Shown here piece after piece: positions 9,185-16,106 of a stretch of DNA of 64,000 bases. Within the stretch, counting starts at the first letter, position 1. Each line of letters opens with the position of its first letter. This DNA is from 34-65-8 sp046294735 (GTDB lineage Bacteria > Pseudomonadota > Alphaproteobacteria > Sphingomonadales > Sphingomonadaceae). The notes beneath the pieces are model-generated. The model did no database searches. It was given only the letters and a program-made list of their open reading frames with translations, and was not told where the DNA came from. The stretch is taken from positions 62,001-126,000 of the forward strand of contig JBKBKB010000003.1 of assembly GCA_046294735.1 (NCBI GenBank), given 5' to 3'. The position numbers were made by a program, and so were the translations under genes.

Positions 9185-9590
9185 GACCAGCACCCTTATC
9201 CTCCTCGCCGGCGCCAGTGCCATGCTCGCCGCCTGCGGCAGCAGCGGCGGCATTCTTGGCCGTGACCGGCCCGACGAATTTGCCGTCCAGCGCCAGGCCC
9301 CGCTGGTGGTGCCGCCCGATTTCAACCTCGTGCCCCCCGCCCCCGGCGCGCCGCGCCCGGCTGAAGGCACGGCGGCCGAGCAGGCGCTCGACGCCCTGTT
9401 CGGCGGCCCTGCCCCGCGCAGCCAGATCGAAACCAGTGCGCTCGACCGGGCCGGATCAGCCGAACCGGGCATCCGCACCACGGTCGGCGATCCGGGCACC
9501 AACACGGTCGCCAAGGGCTCGGTCACCCGCGACATCGTCGCTGCACCCGAGGGCGACGGGCAGTTCGCGCAGGCGGTCATCCCGGGCTGA
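9177..9590 (+). CDS. DUF3035 family outer-membrane-type lipoprotein
   Basis: 137-residue lipoprotein with a signal peptide ending in lipobox LAAC (Cys20). Directly after a short Gly/Ser spacer comes RDRPDEFAVQRQAPLVVPPDF, the hallmark of DUF3035, then a Pro/Ala-rich low-complexity body. From memory, this family has been linked to the alphaproteobacterial BAM subunit BamF, whose N-terminal motif resembles that of BamC; I hold that link only loosely. It overlaps lspA by eight bases, making the lspA-lipoprotein pair the end of the long forward run. Confidence 0.8.
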   Translation: MRKTSTLILLAGASAMLAACGSSGGILGRDRPDEFAVQRQAPLVVPPDFNLVPPAPGAPRPAEGTAAEQALDALFGGPAPRSQIETSALDRAGSAEPGIRTTVGDPGTNTVAKGSVTRDIVAAPEGDGQFAQAVIPG

Positions 9591-9675
9591 TCCGACACAC
9601 CGGCCTGCGGCCCTGCGTGATTCTGCAGTTTTGGCCATGGTGCCGACCCCGAACAGCCGCATTGGCGCGCTTTCA

Positions 9676-9704
9676 CAGCGATGCCCGCGCCGCTGCGCTT
9701 TTTT
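9676..9704 (+). terminator. Weak candidate terminator after the ileS-lspA run
   Basis: CAGCG (9676-9680) and CGCTG (9691-9695) can pair around a 10-base loop, followed by CGC and six T residues (9699-9704). The stem is only five base pairs, so this is a possible rather than a firm rho-independent terminator, placed about 85 bases past the lipoprotein stop. Confidence 0.35.
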
Positions 9705-9855
9705 CGGGCCGACCGGCCGGAACGAACCGGGCCGCCAAAGGTTGAGCTGAACAGCAACGGTTAAGGTTTGCCGTCCGATACCGCGCTGTGCACGCAGGGG
9801 TGTGCCGGGCCGGTTTTCCGGGGCATAACAGAACGATCGAGGAAGGGACTGACAG

Positions 9856-10533
9856 ATGAAAACATCAAGAGCATTCACCGCCGGGGTTGCAGCGCTGTCG
9901 CTGGTAACAGTTTCGGCATGCGTAACCGATCCGAACACCGGGGAGCAGAAGGTTTCCCGAACTGCCATCGGCGGGGTAGGCGGCGCGGCCGCTGGTGCCC
10001 TGCTGGGCGGATTGATCGGCGGCAAGACTGGCCGGATCATCGGTGCGGTCGGCGGCGGCGCGGTGGGCGGCGTGGTCGGCTACCGGATGGACCAGCAGAT
10101 CAAGGAACTGCGCGAGCAGACCGCCGGGTCTGGCGTGGACGTGTCGGAAGTCGATGGCGCGATCCTGGTCAACCTGCCTGACGGCGTCACCTTTGCCACC
10201 GGCAGTGCAACCATCAGCCCTGGTTTCCAGCGGGTGCTCGACAATGTCGCGGCCAGCATGGTGCAATATCCGAACAGCCTGATTGACGTATATGGCCACA
10301 CCGACACGGTTGGCTCGGCTGCGTCGAACCAGGCACTGTCGGAACGGCGGGCGCAGGCGGTGTCGAACTACCTGGTGTCGCGCGGGGTCAATTCGGCCCG
10401 GCTCCGCTGGGCTGGCTTCGGCGAGACCCAGCTCAAGATCCCGACCGGTGACAACGTCAACGAACCGCTCAACCGCCGGGTCGAGATCAAGATCATCCCG
10501 CTGAGCCAGGCGGAAATCGACGCGGCGCGCTAA
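9856..10533 (+). CDS. OmpA family lipoprotein with glycine-zipper segment
   Basis: 225 residues. A lipoprotein signal ends at VSAC (Cys22). Residues about 38-76 form a glycine-zipper stretch (repeated GG/GxxxG, such as AAGALLGGLIGGKTGRIIGAVGGGAVGG) expected to insert into membrane. The C-terminal half is an OmpA-type peptidoglycan-binding domain with YGHTDTVGSAASNQALSERRAQAV, containing the diaminopimelate-binding Asp and Arg. The layout matches YiaD-like lipoproteins that tether the outer membrane to the cell wall. It stands alone and is closed by a strong terminator. Confidence 0.92.
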   Translation: MKTSRAFTAGVAALSLVTVSACVTDPNTGEQKVSRTAIGGVGGAAAGALLGGLIGGKTGRIIGAVGGGAVGGVVGYRMDQQIKELREQTAGSGVDVSEVDGAILVNLPDGVTFATGSATISPGFQRVLDNVAASMVQYPNSLIDVYGHTDTVGSAASNQALSERRAQAVSNYLVSRGVNSARLRWAGFGETQLKIPTGDNVNEPLNRRVEIKIIPLSQAEIDAAR

Positions 10534-10566
10534 TCCGCACCCACCACAGACTCCGAGCGAGTGGAG

Positions 10567-10598
10567 AAGGGTCGGCCCGCACGGGTCGGCCCTTTTCT
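10567..10598 (+). terminator. Rho-independent terminator after the OmpA-type gene
   Basis: Arms 10567-10578 (AAGGGTCGGCCC) and 10583-10594 (GGGTCGGCCCTT) pair over 12 positions with two G-T wobbles around a GCAC loop, followed by a T-rich run. It lies between two convergent genes; the last bases of the run reach the stop codon of the reverse gene, and it may serve both directions. Confidence 0.88.
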
Positions 10599-11376
10599 AT
10601 TGCGTGAGCGTCGCTGCCCGCTCGGCCAGATGTGCCACGGCATTGTCGTGAATGGCCGGCGCACTGACCAGCAGACCAAAGGCGCGCGGATCGCGCTTGT
10701 TGTAATTGAGCGGCGCGCCGAAGGCATCGGTCACTGCCGCCCCTGCCTCGCGCGCGATCAGGGTGGCGGCGGCAATGTCCCATTCGTAGCCCCAGCGCAG
10801 GGTGGCCACCAGATCGGCCCGGTCATCTGCCACCATGGCAATGCGCAGTGCAATCGAATTGGGCTTGTCGACCAGCGCCAGGATCCGGTCGACCCGGGCG
10901 AGCGAGTCGGCCGGAACCCGCGCCCCGGCAAATCCGGTCCGGCGCGAGGCGGTGAGCGGCTGGCCGTTGAGCCAAGCGCCCTGCCCCGCAATGCCAAGCC
11001 AGCTTTCCCCGCGGGCGGGCGATTCCAGCATCCCGATCAACGGACGCCCGGCACTGATCAGCGCAACTGAGACCGCCCAGCCATCCTTGCCCTTGAGGAA
11101 ATCGCGGGTGCCGTCGATCGGATCGACCAGCCAGATCAGATCGCGATCCAGCCGCTCAGGCGCATCGGCGGTCTCTTCCGACAGCCATCCGGCGGCAGGC
11201 AGCAAGTGGCCCAGTTCGCGCTTGAGGAAGGCATCAACCGCCAGATCAGCCGCGCACACCGGGCTGCCTGGCTCCTTCTCCCAGCTTTCCACTACGTGGC
11301 CCGCACCGGGCCAGGCATCATACGCGATCCGGCCCGCTTCACGCACGATTTGGCCGAGCTGGTTGTGATCGATCAT
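10597..11376 (-). CDS. cysQ: Inositol monophosphatase family protein, CysQ-like 3'(2'),5'-bisphosphate nucleotidase
   Basis: 259-residue Mg-dependent phosphatase. Metal-binding residues are visible in WLSEET near 64-69 and in WLVDPIDGTRDFLKG near 82-96; the C-terminal signature WDIAAATLIAREAG is near 198-211. In bacteria CysQ clears 3'-phosphoadenosine 5'-phosphate left by sulfate assimilation. Assignment to CysQ rather than inositol monophosphatase (SuhB) rests on the overall motif style and is less certain than family membership. I chose the ATG at 11376; a TTG at 11388 would add four residues. No sulfate-assimilation gene is adjacent. Confidence 0.85.
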   Translation of the reverse strand: MIDHNQLGQIVREAGRIAYDAWPGAGHVVESWEKEPGSPVCAADLAVDAFLKRELGHLLPAAGWLSEETADAPERLDRDLIWLVDPIDGTRDFLKGKDGWAVSVALISAGRPLIGMLESPARGESWLGIAGQGAWLNGQPLTASRRTGFAGARVPADSLARVDRILALVDKPNSIALRIAMVADDRADLVATLRWGYEWDIAAATLIAREAGAAVTDAFGAPLNYNKRDPRAFGLLVSAPAIHDNAVAHLAERAATLTQ

Positions 11377-11482
11377 GGCTTGATGCAATTGCTAGCCAAA
11401 GGTGGACTTTTCAAGCGTGGCAAACCGTGCTTATGCCGCGCCGCACCACTTGTCCCCATCCACGAAGCGGAATTTGCCTCTC

Positions 11483-12682
11483 ATGAACATCCACGAATAC
11501 CAGGCCAAGGAATTGCTGACCAAGTTCGGTATCGCCGTCCCGGCAGGGCACGCCGCCCTGAGCGTCGAGGAAGCCGTTGCCGGTGCGCAGCAGCTGCCCG
11601 GGCCGCTTTACGTGGTCAAGGCGCAGATCCACGCCGGCGGGCGCGGCAAGGGCAAATTCAAGGAACTGGGCGCGGATGCCAAGGGCGGCGTGCGGCTCGC
11701 CAAGAGTCTCGAGGACGTCGAAGCCAACGCCCGCGAAATGCTCGGCAACACGCTGGTGACGATACAGACCGGCGAAGCCGGCAAGCAGGTCAACCGCCTC
11801 TACGTGACCGACGGGGTTGATATTGCGAAGGAATACTACCTTTCGCTGCTGGTCGACCGCGCCACCGGCCGGGTCGCTTTCGTCGTCTCGACCGAAGGGG
11901 GCATGGACATCGAGGCAGTCGCTCATGACACGCCGGAGAAGATCACCACCTTCACCGTCGATCCGGCCCAGGGCTTCCAGCCGCACCATGGCCGCGCGGT
12001 GGCCTTCGCCTTGAAGCTCAAGGGCGACCTCAACAAGCAAGCGCAGGTTCTCGCCCGGCAGCTTTATGATGCCTTCATGGCGACCGATTGCTCGATGCTG
12101 GAAATCAACCCGCTGGTGGAGAGCCAGGACGGCAAGCTGCTGGTGCTCGACGCCAAGATGAGCTTCGATTCGAACGCGCTCTATCGCCACAAGGACATCG
12201 AGGGCTTGCGCGACGAGACCGAGGAAGACCCGGCCGAAGTTGAAGCGAGTGAATATGACCTCGCCTACATCAAGCTTGATGGAAACATCGGCTGCATGGT
12301 CAACGGCGCAGGCCTGGCCATGGCGACGATGGACATCATCAAATTGAATGGCGCCTTCCCGGCCAACTTCCTTGACGTGGGCGGCGGCGCCACCACGGAA
12401 AAGGTGACTGCGGCGTTCAAGATCATCCTCAAGGATCCTGCGGTCGAGGGCATCCTGGTCAATATCTTCGGCGGGATCATGAAGTGCGATGTGATCGCCA
12501 ACGGGATCGTGCAGGCGGCCAAGGACGTGAATCTGCAGGTGCCGCTGGTGGTGCGGCTGGAAGGCACCAACGTTAACGAAGGCAAGGCGATCCTCGACAA
12601 TTCGGGCCTCGCCATCGTCAGCGCCGACGATCTGGGCGATGCCGCGCGCAAGATCGTGGCCGAAGTAAAGAAGGCTGCCTGA
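11483..12682 (+). CDS. sucC: Succinyl-CoA ligase (ADP-forming) subunit beta
   Basis: 399-residue ATP-grasp subunit of the TCA-cycle enzyme interconverting succinyl-CoA and succinate with nucleotide phosphorylation. It begins MNIHEYQAKELLTKFG, as is usual. It contains QIHAGGRGKGKFKELG near residues 48-63, LEINPLV near 204-210, and the conserved VNIFGGIMKCDVIANG near 324-339. The start at 11483 is set by the conserved N-terminus; in-frame codons upstream are non-coding. The alpha-subunit gene sucD is not next to it: etfB follows after 89 bases with its own promoter. That is unusual, since sucC and sucD are often adjacent. Confidence 0.96.
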   Translation: MNIHEYQAKELLTKFGIAVPAGHAALSVEEAVAGAQQLPGPLYVVKAQIHAGGRGKGKFKELGADAKGGVRLAKSLEDVEANAREMLGNTLVTIQTGEAGKQVNRLYVTDGVDIAKEYYLSLLVDRATGRVAFVVSTEGGMDIEAVAHDTPEKITTFTVDPAQGFQPHHGRAVAFALKLKGDLNKQAQVLARQLYDAFMATDCSMLEINPLVESQDGKLLVLDAKMSFDSNALYRHKDIEGLRDETEEDPAEVEASEYDLAYIKLDGNIGCMVNGAGLAMATMDIIKLNGAFPANFLDVGGGATTEKVTAAFKIILKDPAVEGILVNIFGGIMKCDVIANGIVQAAKDVNLQVPLVVRLEGTNVNEGKAILDNSGLAIVSADDLGDAARKIVAEVKKAA

Positions 12683-12706
12683 GCCGCGGCAGCACCGGCG
12701 GATCGG

Positions 12707-12735
12707 TTGACGTTTACGGAAACGTCAGCTAAAGT
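12707..12735 (+). promoter_or_regulatory. etfBA promoter with embedded LiuR-like palindromic operator
   Basis: A perfect inverted repeat, TGACGTTT (12708-12715) and AAACGTCA (12720-12727) around ACGG, lies in the 89-base sucC-etfB gap. TTGACG at 12707-12712 and TAAAGT at 12730-12735 are 17 bases apart and match a -35/-10 pair, so the palindrome starts within the -35 box and fills most of the spacer. That layout is typical of MerR-family operators. From memory, the sequence resembles sites assigned to LiuR, the MerR-type regulator of branched-chain amino acid breakdown, whose regulon can include etfBA. Confidence 0.7.
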
Positions 12736-12771
12736 GCCAGCGTTGAGTTTCTCGAGAGGAAGGACATTCCC

Positions 12772-13518
12772 ATGAAAATCCTCGTCCCCGTCAAGCGGGT
12801 GATCGACTATAATGTCAAGCCGCGCGTCAAGGCCGATGGCACGGGTGTTGACCTGGCCAACGTCAAGATGAGCATGAACCCGTTCGACGAGATCGCGGTC
12901 GAAGAAGCCATCCGCCTGAAGGAAAAGGGCGCAGCGACCGAGATCGTGGTGGTCAGCATCGGCCCGGCCAAGGCGCAGGAAACACTGCGCACCGCGCTCG
13001 CCATGGGCGCTGACCGGGCGATTCTGGTTGAAAGCGAAGACGAGGTGGAGCCGCTCGCCGTCGCCAAGATCCTGAAAGCGATTGCCGACGAGGAAGCCCC
13101 GGGCCTGGTGATCCTCGGCAAGCAGTCGATCAGCGACGATTCGAACCAGACCGGCCAGATGCTCGCCGCGCTGATGGGCCGCCCGCAGGGCACTTTCGCC
13201 AACACCGTCGAAGTCGATGGCGATCACGTGACCGTGAAGCGCGAGATCGACGGCGGCCTGGAGACGGTCAAGCTGGCCATGCCGGCGATCGTCACCACCG
13301 ACCTGCGCCTGAACGAGCCGCGCTATGCCTCGCTGCCCAACATCATGAAGGCCAAGCAGAAGCCGCTCGCGAACAAGACCCCGGCCGATTACGGTGTCGA
13401 TATCGCGCCGCGGCTCAAGACGCTGACCGTGGCCGAGCCGCCGGTCCGCAGCGCCGGGATCAAGGTCGCCGACGTCGACGAACTGGTCGCCAAGATCAAG
13501 GCGCTCGGCATCGCCTGA
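12772..13518 (+). CDS. etfB: Electron transfer flavoprotein subunit beta
   Basis: 248-residue beta subunit of the soluble ETF heterodimer, which collects electrons from acyl-CoA and amino-acid dehydrogenases and passes them to ETF-ubiquinone oxidoreductase. It begins MKILVPVKRVIDYN and contains the family stretch GADRAILVE near residues 82-90 and LGKQSISDDSNQTGQMLAA near 122-140. AGGAAGGA upstream of 12772 is a good ribosome site. etfA follows after 26 bases. The operator upstream suggests induction during amino-acid or fatty-acid use. Confidence 0.96.
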   Translation: MKILVPVKRVIDYNVKPRVKADGTGVDLANVKMSMNPFDEIAVEEAIRLKEKGAATEIVVVSIGPAKAQETLRTALAMGADRAILVESEDEVEPLAVAKILKAIADEEAPGLVILGKQSISDDSNQTGQMLAALMGRPQGTFANTVEVDGDHVTVKREIDGGLETVKLAMPAIVTTDLRLNEPRYASLPNIMKAKQKPLANKTPADYGVDIAPRLKTLTVAEPPVRSAGIKVADVDELVAKIKALGIA

Positions 13519-13544
13519 GCTACGCAGAAACAAAGGACACAGAC

Positions 13545-14474
13545 ATGAAGACTCTCGTTCTGGTCGAACATGACAGTGCGTCGGTTAAGGACGCGACGCT
13601 GGCTGCTGTAACCGCCGCCAGCAAGCTGGGCGAAGTGCACCTGCTGGTGGCTGGCTCTGGTTGCGCCGGGGTGGCTGAACAGGCTGCGAAGATCGCTGGC
13701 GTGGCCAAGGTCCATTTGGCTGATGACTCCGCCTACGAACACCAGCTGGCCGAAAACGTTGCCCCGCTCGCCGCCGAACTCATGGGCCACCACGATGCGT
13801 TCGTGGCCCCCGCCACCACCAGCGGCAAAAACATCGCACCGCGCGTTGCCGCCCTGCTCGACGTGATGCAGGTGTCGGAAATCCTCTCAGTCGAAGGGCC
13901 GAAGACCTTCACTCGCCCGATCTATGCCGGCAACGCCATTGCCACGGTCGAATCGACCGACGCCAAAGTCGTGCTGACCGTGCGCGGGACCGCTTTCGAG
14001 AAGGCCGCCAGCGAAGGTGGCAACGCCGCCATTGAGGAAGTCTCCGGCGCAGGCGATGCCGGGCTGTCCAGCTTCGTCGGCTCGGAAATCGCCAAGAGCG
14101 AGCGGCCCGAACTGACCAGCGCCAAAGTGATCGTTTCCGGCGGCCGCGCGCTGAAGGATGCGGCGACGTTCGAGGAAGTTATCACCCCGCTGGCCGACAA
14201 GCTCGGCGCCGGGATCGGCGCCAGCCGCGCGGCAGTCGACGCAGGCTATGTCCCCAACGACTATCAGGTCGGCCAGACCGGCAAGATCGTCGCCCCGGAA
14301 GTCTACATCGCGGTCGGCATTTCCGGTGCAATCCAGCACCTTGCAGGGATGAAGGACTCCAAAACGATCATCGCCATCAACAAGGACGAAGATGCCCCGA
14401 TCTTCCAGGTGGCAGACATCGGCCTGGTCGGTGACTTGTTCAAGGTGGTCCCGGAGCTGACCGGAAAGCTTTGA
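13545..14474 (+). CDS. etfA: Electron transfer flavoprotein subunit alpha
   Basis: 309-residue alpha subunit carrying the FAD-binding domain. The C-terminal FAD signature is clear: GGRALKD near residue 201, ADKLGAGIGASRAAVDAGYVPNDYQVGQTG from about 217, and VGISGAIQHLAGMKDSKTIIAINKDEDAPIF from about 258. Length is normal. It is transcribed with etfB and followed by a strong terminator at 14501, so etfBA is a self-contained two-gene operon. Confidence 0.96.
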   Translation: MKTLVLVEHDSASVKDATLAAVTAASKLGEVHLLVAGSGCAGVAEQAAKIAGVAKVHLADDSAYEHQLAENVAPLAAELMGHHDAFVAPATTSGKNIAPRVAALLDVMQVSEILSVEGPKTFTRPIYAGNAIATVESTDAKVVLTVRGTAFEKAASEGGNAAIEEVSGAGDAGLSSFVGSEIAKSERPELTSAKVIVSGGRALKDAATFEEVITPLADKLGAGIGASRAAVDAGYVPNDYQVGQTGKIVAPEVYIAVGISGAIQHLAGMKDSKTIIAINKDEDAPIFQVADIGLVGDLFKVVPELTGKL

Positions 14475-14500
14475 CCAGCGTTTGTGCTGAAACACCAGGG

Positions 14501-14527
14501 AGGCCCCGCCTCGGCGGGGCCTTTTTG
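14501..14527 (+). terminator. Rho-independent terminator after etfBA
   Basis: Arms AGGCCCCGCC (14501-14510) and GGCGGGGCCT (14513-14522) are perfectly complementary and are followed by a T run. This is the strongest terminator in the window. Confidence 0.93.
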
Positions 14528-14783
14528 TTTGGCGGACCGCGCCTCTCTTGCCGCTCTAGGGGGTCAGAAATGGCCAGCACAGGAACCGCCCTGGGCGGCA
14601 TCAGCACCCGAAGTGTTGCGGCAGGTGCAGGCGCGGCTCAGTTTCGAAAGCGGCGGGCTGGCCAGTGCCGGGTTCGTTCCTGACCGACTGCGCTGAAACA
14701 TACCCATTGTACAGTTTCCACGTCACCCGCACGCAGCGGGTAACAGCGCTGGCCATACGGTATCTGAAGGAACAGGGCCATGC
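14528..14783. other. Gene-less stretch between etfBA and the DUF445 gene
   Basis: Together with the terminator this gap covers 14475-14783. No full gene is convincing. One forward reading frame ending at 14696 has a plausible protein-like tail (LRQVQARLSFESGG...) but no ribosome site or recognised family, so it may be a decayed remnant. An imperfect inverted repeat with GC-rich arms near 14733-14752 (CACCCGC and GCGGGTAA) could end the reverse DUF445 transcript, although it lacks a T run on that strand. Confidence 0.4.
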
Positions 14784-16106
14784 TCACAGCACGCTGTCGA
14801 GCGCATGGATCGTCACCCCCACCAGCCCGCCAACCAGCGTGCCGTTGATGCGGATGAATTGCAGGTCGCGCCCGACCGCGTTTTCCACCCTGCTGGTGAT
14901 AGTGACCGCATCCCACCGGCGCACAGTTTCGCTCACCAGCCGGACGATCTGGTCACCATAGCGGGTGGCCACACCCACTGCGGTGCGGCGCGCAAAGCGG
15001 TTGATCTGGTTCTGCAGCACCGCATCGTCGCGCAGGGCCTTGCCCAACTCGGCAAGATTGCTGCCGACCCAACCGTCGAGCGTCTTGTCCGGGTTGCGTG
15101 CCATCGCGATGAGTGACTGACGCAGGCGTTCCCACACGCCCTCCCACCAAGCCGCCACGGCCGGGTTGTCGAGCAATTCCCGCTTGATCCGCTCGACCCG
15201 CTCCTGAGTTTCAGGATCGTGGACCAGATCGTGCGCGACTTTCTCCAGCCCTTCCTCGATCTTGTTGCGCAGGGGGTGGTCAGGATCGACCAGCACTTCG
15301 GCCAGCAGCTTGTATAGCCCGTCGAGCACGGAATTGGCGAGCCGCTCGTCTAGGCCGGTAAAGCGCAGCAGCGCGTTGGCCCGATCATGGATCATGGCCC
15401 GAACCATCTGTTCATTGTCTTCCAGCGTCAGCCCGGCCCAGCGGATCATCGAATCCATCAACGGCAGGTGGCGCTTGTCAGCAATGGCTGCAGTCAGCAT
15501 CTGGCCGAGCAGCGGGGCGACCTCCAGCCGTTGCAGCTGATTCCTGAGCCCCGCCTTGACCTGCCCGCCGAGCCGCTCCGGATCGAGCGATTCGAGCACG
15601 CCTGCGAGCAATTCTGCCGCGCCAGTGCCGATCCGGCTATGCACGCCGCCGCCCGGCTGGAGCAGGAAATCGCCCGCCGCCCCAGCCATGTTCATGCTCT
15701 GCATCCGCCGCGCAACCACCGCGGGGGTAAGGAAGTATTCCCGCAGGAACTGCGCCATGGTGTCGGCAATCCGTTCCTTGTTCTCCGGAATGATCGCGGT
15801 GTGGGGGATCGGAATGCCAAGCGGATGGCGGAACAGGGCGGTGACCGCGAACCAGTCCGCCAGGCCGCCGACCATGGCCGCTTCGGCAAAGGCGTTCACG
15901 TAGCCCCACGCCGGGTGCAGGTCGAGGAACTGCTTCGACAGCAGGAACAGGCCCGCCATCGCCACCAGCATCAGGGTGGCGGTAATCCGCATCCGGCGCG
16001 CGCGATCCGGCGGTAGGGGAATCCGCCGCGGGCGGTCCCGCCGGCGGCCAACCGGGCGGTCAGCTTGGCGGAAGGGCGAAGTTCTGGTCGGCGTCGGCTG
16101 CGTCAC
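14784..16106 (-). CDS. DUF445 family membrane protein
   Basis: 440 residues. After a basic, Pro-rich N-terminus (residues 1-38) comes a hydrophobic segment near 42-60, then the DUF445 core: HPAWGYVNAFAEAAMVGGLADWFAVTALFRHPLGIPIPHTAIIP near 64-107. A long helical, probably periplasmic body follows, and a hydrophobic C-terminus (GTLVGGLVGVTIHAL). The two-helix hairpin at both ends is typical of the family. The function of DUF445 is unknown. The GTG start overlaps the RND pump stop by four bases (GTGA), so it is the last gene of the efflux operon and may assist it. Confidence 0.88.
   Translation of the reverse strand: MTQPTPTRTSPFRQADRPVGRRRDRPRRIPLPPDRARRMRITATLMLVAMAGLFLLSKQFLDLHPAWGYVNAFAEAAMVGGLADWFAVTALFRHPLGIPIPHTAIIPENKERIADTMAQFLREYFLTPAVVARRMQSMNMAGAAGDFLLQPGGGVHSRIGTGAAELLAGVLESLDPERLGGQVKAGLRNQLQRLEVAPLLGQMLTAAIADKRHLPLMDSMIRWAGLTLEDNEQMVRAMIHDRANALLRFTGLDERLANSVLDGLYKLLAEVLVDPDHPLRNKIEEGLEKVAHDLVHDPETQERVERIKRELLDNPAVAAWWEGVWERLRQSLIAMARNPDKTLDGWVGSNLAELGKALRDDAVLQNQINRFARRTAVGVATRYGDQIVRLVSETVRRWDAVTITSRVENAVGRDLQFIRINGTLVGGLVGVTIHALDSVL

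Noticed and set aside
9719..9744. GGAAC-N16-GGTT upstream of the OmpA-type gene as an EcfG promoter
   Set aside because: The -10 element has a mismatch in a four-base core and the site is over 100 bases from the gene, unlike the good match at 21321-21345.
12265..13533. 422-residue reverse frame across sucC and etfB
   Set aside because: Spans two well-supported genes on the other strand and has no coherent domain.
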